Source: Ferribacterium limneticum
GTDB taxonomy: Bacteria; Pseudomonadota; Gammaproteobacteria; Burkholderiales; Rhodocyclaceae
Reading direction: 5' to 3'
DNA length: 64,000 nucleotides
Assembly (NCBI RefSeq): GCF_020510585.1
Contig: NZ_CP075190.1
Location: 3,036,001 to 3,100,000 of the forward strand
Of the stretch, positions 1-9,204 are shown piece after piece. The notes beneath the pieces were generated by a model. That model made no database searches. It was not told the DNA's origin and was given only the letters and a program-made list of their open reading frames with translations. The number at the start of each line of letters is the position of its first letter. The first letter of the stretch is position 1. The position numbers were made by a program, and so were the translations under genes.

Positions 1-427
1 GGTTGGCCTGCCAGAGCTGGCCAATGATTTCCGCCACCGTCAGGTTACGGTTGAAGCCCTGCTTGCCGGTCGAGCAGAAAGCGCAGTCGAGGGCACAGCC
101 GGCCTGCGTCGAAATACACAGCGTGCCGCGGTCGTCTTCGGGAATGAACACTGTTTCGACGGCATTGCCGTTGCCGACATCGATCAGGAACTTGCGTGTG
201 CCGTCATCCGACAGCTTGTCGGAGACGATGGCAGGCGGCGCCACGACCGCCTTCGCCTTGAGCTTCTCGCGAAGGCTCTTGGCGATGTCGGTCATGGCAT
301 CGAAATCCGCCACGCCGGAACGATGGATCCAGCGCAAGACCTGCTTGGCGCGGAAGGGCTTTTCGCCCTGCTCGGCAAACCAGGCAGTCAGGCTTTCGCC
401 ATCGAAATCCAGCAGATTGACGGTCAT
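1..427 (-). CDS. rlmN: 23S rRNA (adenine-C2)-methyltransferase RlmN, N-terminal part
   Basis: Radical-SAM enzyme that methylates C2 of A2503 in 23S rRNA and A37 of some tRNAs. The gene runs off the left edge, so only about 142 N-terminal residues are visible. Reading begins at the ATG at 427 ([12 protein letters not shown]). The N-terminal accessory domain is followed by the radical-SAM cluster motif CALDCAFC, with cysteines near residues 111, 115 and 118, and then [10 protein letters not shown], typical of RlmN. It lies 10 nt downstream of ndk on the same strand, the usual betaproteobacterial order, so the two are probably co-transcribed. The catalytic C-terminal half cannot be checked here. 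Confidence 0.95.
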   Translation of the reverse strand, partial: MTVNLLDFDGESLTAWFAEQGEKPFRAKQVLRWIHRSGVADFDAMTDIAKSLREKLKAKAVVAPPAIVSDKLSDDGTRKFLIDVGNGNAVETVFIPEDDRGTLCISTQAGCALDCAFCSTGKQGFNRNLTVAEIIGQLWQAN

Positions 428-437
428 TTGGTATTGA

Positions 438-866
438 TTAGCGACCGGCGTAAACGTTCAGGCCCGGGAAGAAGAAAGCAACTTCTACAGCGGCGGTTTC
501 CGGGGCATCAGAGCCGTGCACGGCGTTCGCATCGATCGATTCAGCGAAGTCGGCGCGAATGGTACCGGCGGCGGCTTCCTTCGGATTGGTGGCGCCCATC
601 AGTTCGCGGTTCTTGGCGATGGCGTTTTCGCCTTCGAGCACTTGAACCATGACCGGACCGGAGGTCATGAAGGAAACCAGATCCTTGAAGAATGGACGAG
701 CCTTGTGGACAGCGTAGAACTGGCCGGCTTCCTGTTCGGACAACCAGACCATCTTGGAAGCAACGATCTTCAGACCATTGGTTTCAAAACGGGAGTAAAT
801 CTTGCCGATAACGTTCTTGGCAACAGCGTCGGGTTTGATGATGGAGAGGGCGAGTTCGATAGCCAT
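438..866 (-). CDS. ndk: Nucleoside diphosphate kinase
   Basis: Transfers the gamma phosphate of ATP to nucleoside diphosphates through a phosphohistidine, balancing NTP and dNTP pools in the cytoplasm. The 142-residue length is normal for bacterial Ndk. It opens with the family start [14 protein letters not shown] and carries the active-site motif NAVHGSD with the catalytic histidine at residue 117. It is followed after 10 nt by rlmN on the same strand. No unusual features. Confidence 0.98.
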   Translation of the reverse strand: MAIELALSIIKPDAVAKNVIGKIYSRFETNGLKIVASKMVWLSEQEAGQFYAVHKARPFFKDLVSFMTSGPVMVQVLEGENAIAKNRELMGATNPKEAAAGTIRADFAESIDANAVHGSDAPETAAVEVAFFFPGLNVYAGR

Positions 867-938
867 TTAATTGCTCCGCAAAAGCTAGTCAGTTGAAAAA
901 CGGGCAATTTTAGCAGATTCAGAACACGAACGCCCGAA

Positions 939-1625
939 TCACTGCGCTGGCGATTTCTCGCCTTCGAGCTTGTTCAGCGGCTCGCGTAGCTCGGCGAAAT
1001 TACGCGGTGCGACGTATTGCAACAGCTCCTTGCCATCGCCGTCGACCACAACATCGAGGCCTTTTTCAGGATAGAGCAAATGAACCCGCTTTTCCGACAC
1101 GGCCAGTCGTTCGCCCGGCGGCCCGAAGCGCTGGATCACCGTCGCTTCGTCGAGATTCACCGATGGAATGACGCTAATCGCCTTCACCGCCATTTTTTCG
1201 ATCGCCACAAGATCATCCGGATTCAGGGTGATCTTGTGCGTCGAGCTTTCCATGTGCTTGGCCCTCAGGGCGCGATCACGCATTTCTGAAATAAGCTCTT
1301 TTTTCGCGTCGACCGTAACAATCACCTTGGCCAGTACAAAACCGAGCGCCACTTGCGAGTAATAACCTTCAAGCGTACCCATTTCATTTGGCTCAGCGAT
1401 GATCGCCACGTCCATCTCGCTACCGAACTTCTGGCGCACATCGCCCACGGTGCTAATGCCCGGGCGCAGACCGAAAACCGAACTACCGCCCTGGGCATCG
1501 AGTTCGATCTGCCACGGCAGATTGGCATTGGGATCGACGCCTTCCTGCTTGCCCAGCCCCGGAACCAGGAAGGGAACGATTAAAGCAATGGCGATCAGCG
1601 CGATTATCGAGAGTGCGAATTTCAT
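939..1625 (-). CDS. Membrane-anchored protein of unknown function
   Basis: A 228-residue protein that I cannot assign to a named family. Residues 1-24 form a single hydrophobic segment (uncleaved anchor or signal peptide: FALSIIALIAIALIVPFLVPG). The rest is soluble and mixed alpha/beta, with two regions starting GLRPGISTVGDV and VNLDEATVIQRFG. These look like two SmpA/OmlA-type 'ratio' halves reading a start codon, then a G-x-P-x-S-T-x-x-D-V turn, but that is only an impression. The probable location is the periplasmic face of the inner membrane. It lies on the same strand as ndk, 72 nt upstream, and is separated from dctM by a terminator, so it may head the ndk-rlmN unit. Confidence 0.7.
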   Translation of the reverse strand: MKFALSIIALIAIALIVPFLVPGLGKQEGVDPNANLPWQIELDAQGGSSVFGLRPGISTVGDVRQKFGSEMDVAIIAEPNEMGTLEGYYSQVALGFVLAKVIVTVDAKKELISEMRDRALRAKHMESSTHKITLNPDDLVAIEKMAVKAISVIPSVNLDEATVIQRFGPPGERLAVSEKRVHLLYPEKGLDVVVDGDGKELLQYVAPRNFAELREPLNKLEGEKSPAQ

Positions 1626-1672
1626 GATTTCCTAACGGACTTTCCGGGGACAGGATTGTGCCACACCCACCC

Positions 1673-1709
1673 CACAAAAAAACAAGCCCCGAACGGGGTC
1701 GGGGCTTGT
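1673..1709 (-). terminator. Rho-independent terminator after dctPQM
   Basis: On the minus strand an 11-bp stem (ACAAGCCCCGA with TCGGGGCTTGT, six-base loop) is followed by a run of seven T. It sits 21 nt beyond the dctM stop codon and just before the start of the 228-residue membrane protein gene, so it separates the TRAP operon from the ndk unit. Confidence 0.85.
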
Positions 1710-1729
1710 CAATTGCGGGAAGGCCAGTC

Positions 1730-3013
1730 TTAAATCATGCCCAGCCGCTGCGGCAACCAGAGCGACAACCCCGGCCAGTAAGTCACTACCATCAGGAAGC
1801 ACAACATGGAGAGCAGCCATGGCCAGACAGCCACGGTCAGCTCGGTAATACCCATCTTGGTAATGCCCGATGCGACATAAAGGTTCAGACCAACGGGTGG
1901 GTGACACATGCCGACCTCCATGTTCACCACCATCAGGATGCCGAAGTGCACCGGATGGATACCGAGTGCCATGGCCACTGGGAAGAGGATCGGCGCGAAG
2001 ATCAGGACGATCGACGACGGCTCCATGAAGTTGCCAGCCAGCAGCAGAATAACGTTCACCGCCAGCAGGAAGGTGATCATCCCCAGCCCATTGCCCAGCA
2101 TCCAGTCGGCCAGTGCCTGCGGGATGTTCTCGTTGGTCATGATGAACGAGAAAAGCACGGCATTGGTGATGATGTATAGCAGCATCGCCGACATGTTGGC
2201 CGAATTGAGCAGCACCTTCGGCACATCCTTGAAGCCCAGATCCCTGTAGATAAAAACGGCACAAATAAAGGCGTAGACCGCAGACATCGCAGCCGCCTCT
2301 GTCGGCGTGAAGATACCAGTGTAGATACCGCCCATCACGACGACAATCAGCAGCAAGCCCCAGACCGAAGCCCGGAATGCCTTCCAGCGCTCACTCCAGG
2401 TCGCCTTCGGCTGACGCGGATAATCAAACTTCTTGGCGCGATACCAGGTAACCCCGCCCAGCGTCGCTGCCAGCGCCAAACCCGGAATCACCCCAGCCAT
2501 GAACAAGGCGCCGACCGAGGTATTGGTCGCCACCGAGTACATCACCATAACGATGGATGGCGGAATCAGGATGCCAAGCGCCCCGGAAGTCGCGATCACG
2601 CCGGCCCCGAACTTGTTCGGGAACCCCGCCTTGACCATTGCCGGCAGCAGAATGGAACCGATTGCCACCACCGTCGCCGGGCTGGAACCAGACACCGCAG
2701 CAAACAGCGCGCAGGCCAGAACGCCAGCCAGGCCGAGGCCGCCATACCAGTGGCCAACCATCGACGTAGCGAAGTTGATCATCCGTTTCGCCACCCCGCC
2801 ATGGGTCAGGAAGTTGCCGGCGAGAATGAAAAACGGAATCGCCATAATCTCGAACTTCTCGATACCGGTAAATAACTTGAGTGCCACCGATTCAAGCGGC
2901 ACATCGGTCATCGTAAACAGGAAGGTCAACACCGTCAGGCCGAGCGAAATCGAGATCGGCATGCCGGACAGCATGAGCACGGCCAGCAGGCCGAAAATCA
3001 CCAGGGCATTCAT
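1730..3013 (-). CDS. dctM: TRAP dicarboxylate transporter, large permease DctM
   Basis: Large membrane subunit of a tripartite ATP-independent periplasmic transporter. It forms the sodium-driven translocation path for C4-dicarboxylates delivered by DctP. The 427-residue length and many hydrophobic segments fit the DctM family. Recognisable parts are the N-terminal GMPISISLGLT stretch and GSSPATVVAIGSILLP near residues 108-123, the conserved SGSSPAT loop. The start ATG at 3013 has a strong AGGAGG ribosome-binding site and overlaps the dctQ stop by 4 nt, indicating translational coupling. It is the last gene of the dctPQM operon and is followed by a terminator. Confidence 0.95.
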   Translation of the reverse strand: MNALVIFGLLAVLMLSGMPISISLGLTVLTFLFTMTDVPLESVALKLFTGIEKFEIMAIPFFILAGNFLTHGGVAKRMINFATSMVGHWYGGLGLAGVLACALFAAVSGSSPATVVAIGSILLPAMVKAGFPNKFGAGVIATSGALGILIPPSIVMVMYSVATNTSVGALFMAGVIPGLALAATLGGVTWYRAKKFDYPRQPKATWSERWKAFRASVWGLLLIVVVMGGIYTGIFTPTEAAAMSAVYAFICAVFIYRDLGFKDVPKVLLNSANMSAMLLYIITNAVLFSFIMTNENIPQALADWMLGNGLGMITFLLAVNVILLLAGNFMEPSSIVLIFAPILFPVAMALGIHPVHFGILMVVNMEVGMCHPPVGLNLYVASGITKMGITELTVAVWPWLLSMLCFLMVVTYWPGLSLWLPQRLGMI

Positions 3014-3789
3014 TGCTGGCCTCCTTTGTCGTCGTTGGTGCGGCGTTCGGCCGAGCGACGCTCGTTTTCCTGGATACCGTTCTCGCCTTGCCGACGATCT
3101 TCGCCCGTGCGGCGTTCGCCAATCATCGGGTGCTTCAGGTCGTGCATGTGCAGGTTGTCGTCCATGCCGTAGAGATTGACATCGACCGGCGGTTTCTCTT
3201 CCTCGAGGCCTTCGACGTGGCCATGGTCATGGTGTGGCAGTTCGCCGGTACGAATAAACCCGACGCAAACCTGCAGGAAACGGAAGCACATCAGCGAAGA
3301 GCCGAGCGGAATGGCGCTGTAAACCATCCAGGTCGGCCATTCAAGATCAGGCGTCGTCGGACCTTCATAGTTGTCGCCGGTATCGATGCCAAGGAACTGG
3401 AAGATGGCGTAGTGCGCGCCGTTTTCCCAGACAAAATGAGCGCCCAGCGTCGCCACAATGCCAGTAAACAAGGCACCGGACAGCAGGCCAAAAACAATGG
3501 CCTTGCCCCGCTTGCTGTCGTCGAGGCGGTTGATCAGCACATCGACCCCGACATGGATACCGGTGCGCACCCCATAGGCTGCGCCAAACTTGGCCATCCA
3601 GACAAACATGATGATGCAGAGCTCCTGAGCCCAGCCGAAGTTGAGTGTCAGCAACCAGTCCTGCAGGCCGGGAATATCCACCCCCGCCATATAACGGTGC
3701 ATAACAGAGACGAAAATAATGAGTGTGGCTGCTCCCATCAGGAAGGTGACCAGCAACTCTTCAAGGTGATTCAACGCCTTGTTGATCAT
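3010..3789 (-). CDS. dctQ: TRAP dicarboxylate transporter, small permease DctQ with charged C-terminal tail
   Basis: Small membrane subunit of the TRAP transporter, which binds DctM and docks the substrate-loaded DctP. About four hydrophobic segments are visible, with the family motif W(A)QELCIIMFVWM near residues 53-66. At 259 residues it is longer than many DctQ proteins. The last 75 or so residues are hydrophilic, rich in His, Asp, Glu and Arg, with repeated RR-G/A-ED/ERR groups (RRTGEDRRQGE, ERRSAERRT), and probably face the cytoplasm. It overlaps dctM by 4 nt and follows dctP by 60 nt. The tail's role is unknown. Confidence 0.93.
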   Translation of the reverse strand: MINKALNHLEELLVTFLMGAATLIIFVSVMHRYMAGVDIPGLQDWLLTLNFGWAQELCIIMFVWMAKFGAAYGVRTGIHVGVDVLINRLDDSKRGKAIVFGLLSGALFTGIVATLGAHFVWENGAHYAIFQFLGIDTGDNYEGPTTPDLEWPTWMVYSAIPLGSSLMCFRFLQVCVGFIRTGELPHHDHGHVEGLEEEKPPVDVNLYGMDDNLHMHDLKHPMIGERRTGEDRRQGENGIQENERRSAERRTNDDKGGQQ

Positions 3790-3849
3790 GACGAGTTCCC
3801 CCGTTGTGACGCGGGGGCCGCAGCCCCCGCATTCATGTTGCAGCTACGG

Positions 3850-4854
3850 TTAGAGGCTATCCGGCTTGAAGCCGATATCCTTGTAAACCGCCTGGATCAC
3901 TTCCTTGCCAACTCGGCCTTCCATCTTCTGATGGACCGGGACCAACGCCTTCTTGAAAGCCAGACGCTCTTCCTTGGTCGGCGTATAGACCGTCGTCTTG
4001 CCGCTCTTCTTCACAGCCTCCAGCGCGCTGTCGTTTTCAACCTTGGCGATCTGGTTGGCATAACGCGTGGCCTGCTCCATGGCATCTTCCAATTGCGCCC
4101 GAACGTCGGCTGGCAGGCCATCCCAGAACTTCTTGTTGACGATCACGGCATAGCCCAGATAGCCGTGCTCAGTCAGCGTCAGATGCTTCTGTACTTCATG
4201 CATCTTCTGGGTGTAGAGATTCGAAATCGGGTTCTCGGTACCGTCAACCACACCGGTCTGCAGCGCCTGATAGACCTCGGAGAACGCCATCACCTGCGGC
4301 AAACCGCCCAAGGCACGAATTTGCTCTTCGAGCACCTTGGACGACTGGATGCGCAGCTTCTTGCCCTTAAGGTCAGCCGGCGATTTGATCGGTGTGTTCA
4401 GCGAGAACGACTTGAAACCATTGTCCCAGTAGCCCAAGCCACGAATGCCCTTGGGCTCCAGCTTGGCCAGCAACTGCTTGCCGACCGCACCATTGGTCAC
4501 TTTGCGCAAATCGTCATAACCGCTGAAGATGAACGGCAGATCGAAGACTTCGAACTCCTTGACACCAAGCGGACCGAACTTGGCGAGCGACGGCGCCAGC
4601 ATCTGGACAGCACCCAGTTGCAGCGCTTCCATTTCTTCCTTGTCCTTGTAGAGCGTCGAGTTGGCATAAACCTCGACCTTGACCTTGCCCTTCGTCAGAT
4701 CGGAAGCTTTCTTGGCGAAGAATTCAGCCGCCTTGCCTTTCGGCGTATCGGCTGCCACCACGTGGCTGAACTTGATGACGATGGGTGCCTGGGCATAGGC
4801 GGACAGCGACAGGGCACCAGCGAACAAGGCAACCAACAGCTTGGATACTTTCAT
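3850..4854 (-). CDS. dctP: TRAP transporter periplasmic C4-dicarboxylate-binding protein DctP
   Basis: Extracytoplasmic receptor that captures C4-dicarboxylates and delivers them to DctQM. A clear signal peptide covers residues 1-21 (LLVALFAGALSLSAYA, cleavage before QAPIV). The mature protein starts with the family sequence IVIKFSHVVAADTPKG and has the conserved arginine region LRIQSSKVLEEQ. Length of 334 residues is standard. The start ATG is preceded by GGAGGAG. It is the first gene of dctPQM. Upstream lie an AT-rich palindrome (4889-4914) and a TGTGG-N4-CCACA site (4939-4952) that probably control it. Confidence 0.96.
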   Translation of the reverse strand: MKVSKLLVALFAGALSLSAYAQAPIVIKFSHVVAADTPKGKAAEFFAKKASDLTKGKVKVEVYANSTLYKDKEEMEALQLGAVQMLAPSLAKFGPLGVKEFEVFDLPFIFSGYDDLRKVTNGAVGKQLLAKLEPKGIRGLGYWDNGFKSFSLNTPIKSPADLKGKKLRIQSSKVLEEQIRALGGLPQVMAFSEVYQALQTGVVDGTENPISNLYTQKMHEVQKHLTLTEHGYLGYAVIVNKKFWDGLPADVRAQLEDAMEQATRYANQIAKVENDSALEAVKKSGKTTVYTPTKEERLAFKKALVPVHQKMEGRVGKEVIQAVYKDIGFKPDSL

Positions 4855-4888
4855 TGTTTTCTCCTCCAGAATTGGAATAGCGAAATTT

Positions 4889-4914
4889 AATAATTTCGGC
4901 TAAGTGAAATTATT
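4889..4914. promoter_or_regulatory. AT-rich inverted repeat upstream of dctP
   Basis: Perfect 9-bp arms AATAATTTC and GAAATTATT separated by 8 nt, lying 35-60 nt before the dctP start codon. The left arm also forms a second inverted repeat with the CGAAATT at 4881. It could be an operator or simply the AT-rich promoter region. No known factor is assigned. Confidence 0.4.
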
Positions 4915-4938
4915 ACGAAAGATATAACTGTTGCGTAT

Positions 4939-4952
4939 TGTGGATTTCCACA
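4939..4952. promoter_or_regulatory. Candidate DctR operator upstream of dctP
   Basis: Perfect palindrome TGTGGATTTCCACA, 85-98 nt before the dctP start. The same TGTGG-N4-CCACA arrangement occurs upstream of dctA (6466-6479). Sharing between two dicarboxylate uptake genes next to a DctS/DctR pair makes DctR the obvious candidate. The assignment is inferred. Confidence 0.5.
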
Positions 4953-4965
4953 TTCCAATCGCCCA

Positions 4966-4997
4966 TAAAAAAACCGCCGGATCAGCCGGCGGTTTTT
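4966..4997 (-). terminator. Terminator after dctA
   Basis: An 8-bp GC-rich stem (ACCGCCGG with CCGGCGGT) flanked by an A run on the left and a T run on the right. In the minus direction it sits 18 nt past the dctA stop and ends in seven T. The symmetry could let it work in both directions. Confidence 0.85.
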
Positions 4998-5014
4998 CGC
5001 AACGATATTTGCGA

Positions 5015-6364
5015 TCAATGATGCTCAACGATAGGCCGCGGAACGTGGGGAATGATCACGTCAGGCGCATCATCGAGAACCAGTTCCGGATTATCCGCCT
5101 CGTCTGTGGTTTCGTTGTTGAGGACAGCATTCATCCGCTTGACGTCGAGCGCATTGCACCACTTCGCAACCACTAGCGTAGCAACGCTATTGCCAATGAA
5201 GTTGGTCAGCGCACGTGCTTCGGACATGAAACGGTCGATGCCAAGAATCAGCGCCAGACCGGCCACCGGCACCGTACCCACGGCCGACAGCGTCGCCGCC
5301 AAGACAATGAAGCCACTTCCCGTCACGCCGGCAGCCCCCTTGGAGGTCAGCAACAAGATAACCAGCAGCGTGACTTGCTGCCCGATATCCATCGGCGTAT
5401 TGGTTGCCTGAGCGATAAACACCGCAGCCATGGTCAGGTAGATCGAGGTGCCATCGAGGTTGAATGAATAGCCGGTCGGCACGACCAGGCCAACCACCGA
5501 TTTCTCGGCGCCGGCGTTTTCCATCTTGGCCATCAGGCGCGGCAAGGCAGATTCCGATGACGAAGTACCAAGCACCAGGAAAAGCTCCTCCTTGATGTAC
5601 TTGATCAATTTGATGACCGAAAAGCCGTGGACCGCAGCAATACTGCCCAACACGCCAAGAATGAAGATCACGCAGGTCAGGTAGAAGGCGCCCATCAAGC
5701 TGGCCAGTTGGGTCAGGCTGCCAACGCCATGCTTGCCGATGGTGTAGGCCATGGCACCGAAAGCGCCGATCGGGGCCACTTTCATGATCACGCCAACGAT
5801 GCCGAACAACACGTGCGACAGCTTTTCGATCAGTTCGAAGACCGGCTTGCCGCGCTCGCCGAAGGCATGCATGGCATAGCCAAAGAGGATGGAGAAGAAC
5901 AGCACCTGCAGCATGTCGCCCTTGGCAAAGGCATCGACGACACTGGTCGGGATAATGTTCAACAAAAAGTCGACCGTCGACTGCATCTTGCCCGGCTCGG
6001 CATACTTGGCGATGCCTTTGGTGTCGAGCGTCGAAACATCAACGTTCATGCCGACACCCGGCGCCCATACGTTGACGACAATCAGGCCGATAATCAGCGC
6101 GATCGTGCTGACCACCTCGAAGTAAAGCACGGCCAGGCCACCGGTCTTGCCGACCTTTTTCATGTCTTCCATGCCGGCGATGCCGACAACGATGGTGCAG
6201 AAAATGATTGGGGCGATGATCATCTTGATCAGCTTGATGAACCCGTCGCCCAGCGGCTTCATCGCCGCGCCGGTTTCGGGATAGAAATGCCCGAGCGACA
6301 CGCCAATGATGATGGCGACGATCACCTGAAAATAGAGACTCTTGAATATCGTTTTTCTGGCCAT
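5015..6364 (-). CDS. dctA: C4-dicarboxylate:cation symporter DctA
   Basis: Inner-membrane secondary transporter of the DAACS (glutamate transporter) family that imports succinate, fumarate and malate with protons or sodium. It is close to E. coli DctA at the N-terminus ([12 protein letters not shown], then [18 protein letters not shown]). It has the serine-rich hairpin [11 protein letters not shown] and the later [12 protein letters not shown] and [12 protein letters not shown] substrate-site motifs. I chose the ATG at 6364 ([11 protein letters not shown], 449 residues) because AGGAGGAG lies just upstream and family alignment starts there; a longer open frame to 6511 has no support. It is divergent from dctS. 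Two palindromic TGTGG sites lie upstream. Confidence 0.96.
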   Translation of the reverse strand: MARKTIFKSLYFQVIVAIIIGVSLGHFYPETGAAMKPLGDGFIKLIKMIIAPIIFCTIVVGIAGMEDMKKVGKTGGLAVLYFEVVSTIALIIGLIVVNVWAPGVGMNVDVSTLDTKGIAKYAEPGKMQSTVDFLLNIIPTSVVDAFAKGDMLQVLFFSILFGYAMHAFGERGKPVFELIEKLSHVLFGIVGVIMKVAPIGAFGAMAYTIGKHGVGSLTQLASLMGAFYLTCVIFILGVLGSIAAVHGFSVIKLIKYIKEELFLVLGTSSSESALPRLMAKMENAGAEKSVVGLVVPTGYSFNLDGTSIYLTMAAVFIAQATNTPMDIGQQVTLLVILLLTSKGAAGVTGSGFIVLAATLSAVGTVPVAGLALILGIDRFMSEARALTNFIGNSVATLVVAKWCNALDVKRMNAVLNNETTDEADNPELVLDDAPDVIIPHVPRPIVEHH

Positions 6365-6450
6365 GGTATCTGTGCTCCTCCTCGAATGCGGACTCCGGAA
6401 AAGTCCGGAAAACGGGCGGCAGTATCTCCAACATGGCTTCGGCCGACCAT

Positions 6451-6480
6451 TGTGGATATCCGTGTTGTGGAAAACCACAA
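6451..6480. promoter_or_regulatory. Candidate tandem DctR operators in the dctA/dctS gap
   Basis: Position 6465-6480 holds the palindrome TTGTGGAAAACCACAA. Fifteen bp away, 6451-6464 holds a half-degenerate copy TGTGGATATCCGTG. The first matches the TGTGG-N4-CCACA site before dctP in sequence and spacing. The pair lies about 90-115 nt upstream of the dctA start and 40-70 nt upstream of the dctS start, suitable for an activator of divergent promoters. Binding by DctR is inferred. Confidence 0.5.
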
Positions 6481-6518
6481 TCAACCGGCCCGAAAAAACG
6501 TGGTGTACCATTTTGCTA

Positions 6519-8504
6519 ATGAATCACACGCTTCCGATCCCGTCCGGCAGTTCGCGCCGGCTACGCTGGTTGCTTGCCTTGCCCAAGCTGGGCATCGTGC
6601 TGCTGCTCGTTGCCGTGCTCACCCTGATCTGGCTGCTACACCGCAATGAGGCCGAGGAAGAGCGCTCCGCCCTGATCAAGGACGTGCTCTGGCTGGAACA
6701 GAATCTGCGTTTTCACCTCGATGGCAATGAAGAACAAATGCAGCAACTGGCGCTGGAAATGGCCAATTCATCCAGCCGCCAGAAGCTGTTCAGGCTACGT
6801 GCCGAGCACATGTTGAAGAACTCGCCGGATATTGCCCAGATCCTCTGGCTCGACGCCGGCAGGCAGGTGCTTGATGCCTTGCCGACCACAACGCCCCCCG
6901 ATAGCGATATTGAATCATTCGGCCCCTCAGTGACCGCCAAGGCTTTCGAATTAGCCAGCCGGCTGGGCAAGAGGCAATACAGCGAGCCCTTCTTTCTTGA
7001 GGGCAATCGCGCCTTCATCGAACTCCTCGTTCCGGTCTTCAATGAACGCCGTGTTACGGGCATGCTCGTCCTCTTGTACCCTCTGGATACGCTCCTCGCC
7101 AACCAGGTGCCATGGTGGTTTACGGAGAAATACAAGGTCGAAATTGTCGACAACAACGATCTTCAATTCGCCACGAAAACCCACATTTCCGGCAACCGCA
7201 GCCAGAGCTACGAAATACCCTTCGATCCACCGGGCTCCGGTCTTTTGCTACGGGTAACAAACTACAACGCCCCGGATAACTCACTACAACGCCTGCTGGT
7301 TGCCGCCATCATCTTGCTCGCTGCCGGCGTCTTCTGGAGTCTGTGGCTGGTCCGCGACCTGATGAAGAAACGCTCTCTCGCCGAAGATGCGCTACGGGAA
7401 GAACACGCCTTCCGGGCCGCCATGGAAGATTCGCTAACCGTCGGCATGCGCGCTCGAGACTTGCTCGGGCGGGTCATCTACGTTAATCCGGCCTTCTGCA
7501 GAATGACCGGCTTCAGTGCCGCCGAGTTGGTCAACCAGACGCCACCCATGCCCTATTGGGCACCGGAACAACTGGAAGAAACCTATGCCATGCACCAGAC
7601 TGTACTGGCTGGCGAAGCACCAACAGACGGCTTTGAAATAACCTTCATGCGCAAGAGCGGCGAGCGATTCCACGCACTTGTCTACGAGGCCAAGCTGATC
7701 GACGGTAGCGGAAGACATACCGGCTGGATGGCCTCGGTGCTCGACATCACCGAACGCAAACGAGCCGAAGAACTGGCACGCCAGCAACAGGAACAACTGC
7801 AATTCACTTCCCGCCTGGTCACCATGGGCGAAATGGCGTCGACGCTTGCCCACGAATTGAACCAGCCCCTTGCCGCCATCGCCAGCTACAACACCGGCTG
7901 CCAGAATTTGCTGAGCAGCGGCAAGGCCACTCCACAAGATATTCTGCCGGCTTTGGAAAAAATCGGCGTGCAAGCCCAGCGTGCTGGCAAGATCATCCGC
8001 CGCGTCCATGATTTCGTCCGCAAGAGCGAACCCAAACGAGCCCCCTGTCAGCTCGGCGAGGTCATTGAAGACTGCCTGGGTTTCGTTGAAGCAGAGGCAC
8101 GCAAGCGGCATGTCCGGATCGAATGCTCCATCCCACCATTGCCACCGATTCCCGCCGACCGCTTGATGCTGGAGCAGGTTCTGCTCAACCTGATCCGCAA
8201 TGGCATGGAAGCAATGGCTAGCAACGACGAAGCCAATCGTGTCCTGAAAATTGCGACCGAAATCGTCGAAAATGAACTGCATGTCAGCGTCAGCGACTTC
8301 GGCAGCGGCATTTCGCCAGAAATCCGCGACAAGTTGTTTACCGCGTTTTTTACGACCAAGCCCGAGGGCATGGGTATCGGTCTGTCGATCTGCCGCTCGA
8401 TCATCGAATTTCACCGTGGCCGGTTGTGGGCAGAAGACAATCCCCAATCACCAACCGGAAGCGGTACGATATTTATTTTCACCCTGCCGATGGAAGCCGA
8501 ATGA
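6519..8504 (+). CDS. dctS: C4-dicarboxylate sensor histidine kinase (DctS-like)
   Basis: Membrane sensor kinase of a two-component pair. Two membrane helices (about residues 18-42 and 256-278) bracket a periplasmic sensor domain of roughly 210 residues. A cytoplasmic PAS domain (about 290-415) precedes a HisKA domain with phospho-acceptor His445 in [16 protein letters not shown] and a HATPase domain with [10 protein letters not shown] and GMGIGLSI. The HELNQPL box is typical of FixL/DctS-type kinases. I chose the ATG at 6519 ([10 protein letters not shown], 661 residues); the longer open frame from 6342 overlaps the dctA start. It is divergent from dctA and overlaps dctR by 4 nt, so it most likely senses C4-dicarboxylates. 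Confidence 0.88.
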   Translation: MNHTLPIPSGSSRRLRWLLALPKLGIVLLLVAVLTLIWLLHRNEAEEERSALIKDVLWLEQNLRFHLDGNEEQMQQLALEMANSSSRQKLFRLRAEHMLKNSPDIAQILWLDAGRQVLDALPTTTPPDSDIESFGPSVTAKAFELASRLGKRQYSEPFFLEGNRAFIELLVPVFNERRVTGMLVLLYPLDTLLANQVPWWFTEKYKVEIVDNNDLQFATKTHISGNRSQSYEIPFDPPGSGLLLRVTNYNAPDNSLQRLLVAAIILLAAGVFWSLWLVRDLMKKRSLAEDALREEHAFRAAMEDSLTVGMRARDLLGRVIYVNPAFCRMTGFSAAELVNQTPPMPYWAPEQLEETYAMHQTVLAGEAPTDGFEITFMRKSGERFHALVYEAKLIDGSGRHTGWMASVLDITERKRAEELARQQQEQLQFTSRLVTMGEMASTLAHELNQPLAAIASYNTGCQNLLSSGKATPQDILPALEKIGVQAQRAGKIIRRVHDFVRKSEPKRAPCQLGEVIEDCLGFVEAEARKRHVRIECSIPPLPPIPADRLMLEQVLLNLIRNGMEAMASNDEANRVLKIATEIVENELHVSVSDFGSGISPEIRDKLFTAFFTTKPEGMGIGLSICRSIIEFHRGRLWAEDNPQSPTGSGTIFIFTLPMEAE

Positions 8505-9097
8505 GCGCCCCCCAAGCCCACCTGGTTGATGACGACGATGCCATCCGTGACGCCTTGGCCTGGCTGCTGACCTCACGCGGCATTCCTTTTGCTGCCTACG
8601 ACTCGGCAGAAAACTTCCTCGCCGCCTGGACGCCAGCCACCAGCGGCTGCGTCGTCCTCGACATGCGGATGACCGGCATCAGCGGCCTCGACTGTTTCGA
8701 TCAACTGCTCGAACTGAAATCGACCCTGCCTGTGATTTTCCTGACTGGCCACGGCGACGTCCCGCTGGCGGTAAGCACGCTCAAGAAAGGCGCCTTCGAT
8801 TTCTTTGAAAAGCCGCTCAACGACAACGAACTGGCCACCCGCATCGAGGAAGCCATGGCGCTCGACGCCCGCCAGCGAGCGGCAAATGCTACGGTCGACT
8901 CGGTAAAAGCACGAATTTCGACATTGACCACCCGCGAGCGGCAGATCATGGAACTCGTCCTGCTCGGCAAATTCAACAAGGTCATCGCCGACGAGCTAAA
9001 CATCAGCATGCGCACCGTCGAGGTGCATCGAGCCAACCTTTTCGACAAAATGCAGGTAAAAACTGCGGTCGAACTGGCCAATCTGCTCAAACCCTAA
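8501..9097 (+). CDS. dctR: Response regulator, FixJ/NarL type (DctR-like)
   Basis: DNA-binding partner of the preceding kinase. The receiver domain starts AHLVDDDDAIRDAL, with phospho-acceptor Asp54 in VVLDMRMTGISG and the conserved Lys in FFEKPLND. A LuxR/FixJ helix-turn-helix follows (LTTRERQIMELV ... KVIADELNISMRTVEVHRAN). At 198 residues it has the FixJ layout. The start ATG at 8501 overlaps the kinase stop (ATGA). There is no sigma54-interaction domain, so this is the DctS/DctR arrangement known from Rhodobacter rather than the DctB/DctD one. Probable targets are dctA and dctPQM, through the shared palindromes upstream of both. Confidence 0.9.
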   Translation: MSAPQAHLVDDDDAIRDALAWLLTSRGIPFAAYDSAENFLAAWTPATSGCVVLDMRMTGISGLDCFDQLLELKSTLPVIFLTGHGDVPLAVSTLKKGAFDFFEKPLNDNELATRIEEAMALDARQRAANATVDSVKARISTLTTRERQIMELVLLGKFNKVIADELNISMRTVEVHRANLFDKMQVKTAVELANLLKP

Positions 9098-9204
9098 TGC
9101 CGATGCTTCCCTACCGCTTCTTTTTTCGCTAGCATCACGCAACATTCACGTCGCCACTCCGGCGCAAACTTACCTATTCGTTACACCCATCCCATGAGGC
9201 AACC

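Noticed and set aside
3013..4890. Long plus-strand open frame (625 codons) opposite dctQ/dctP
   Set aside because: Antisense to well-supported TRAP genes; no recognisable protein features, a side effect of high GC and codon bias.
6476..6500. CAATCAACCGGCCCGAAAA before dctS
   Set aside because: Core base changes and no second half; overlaps the TGTGG palindrome, which explains part of it.
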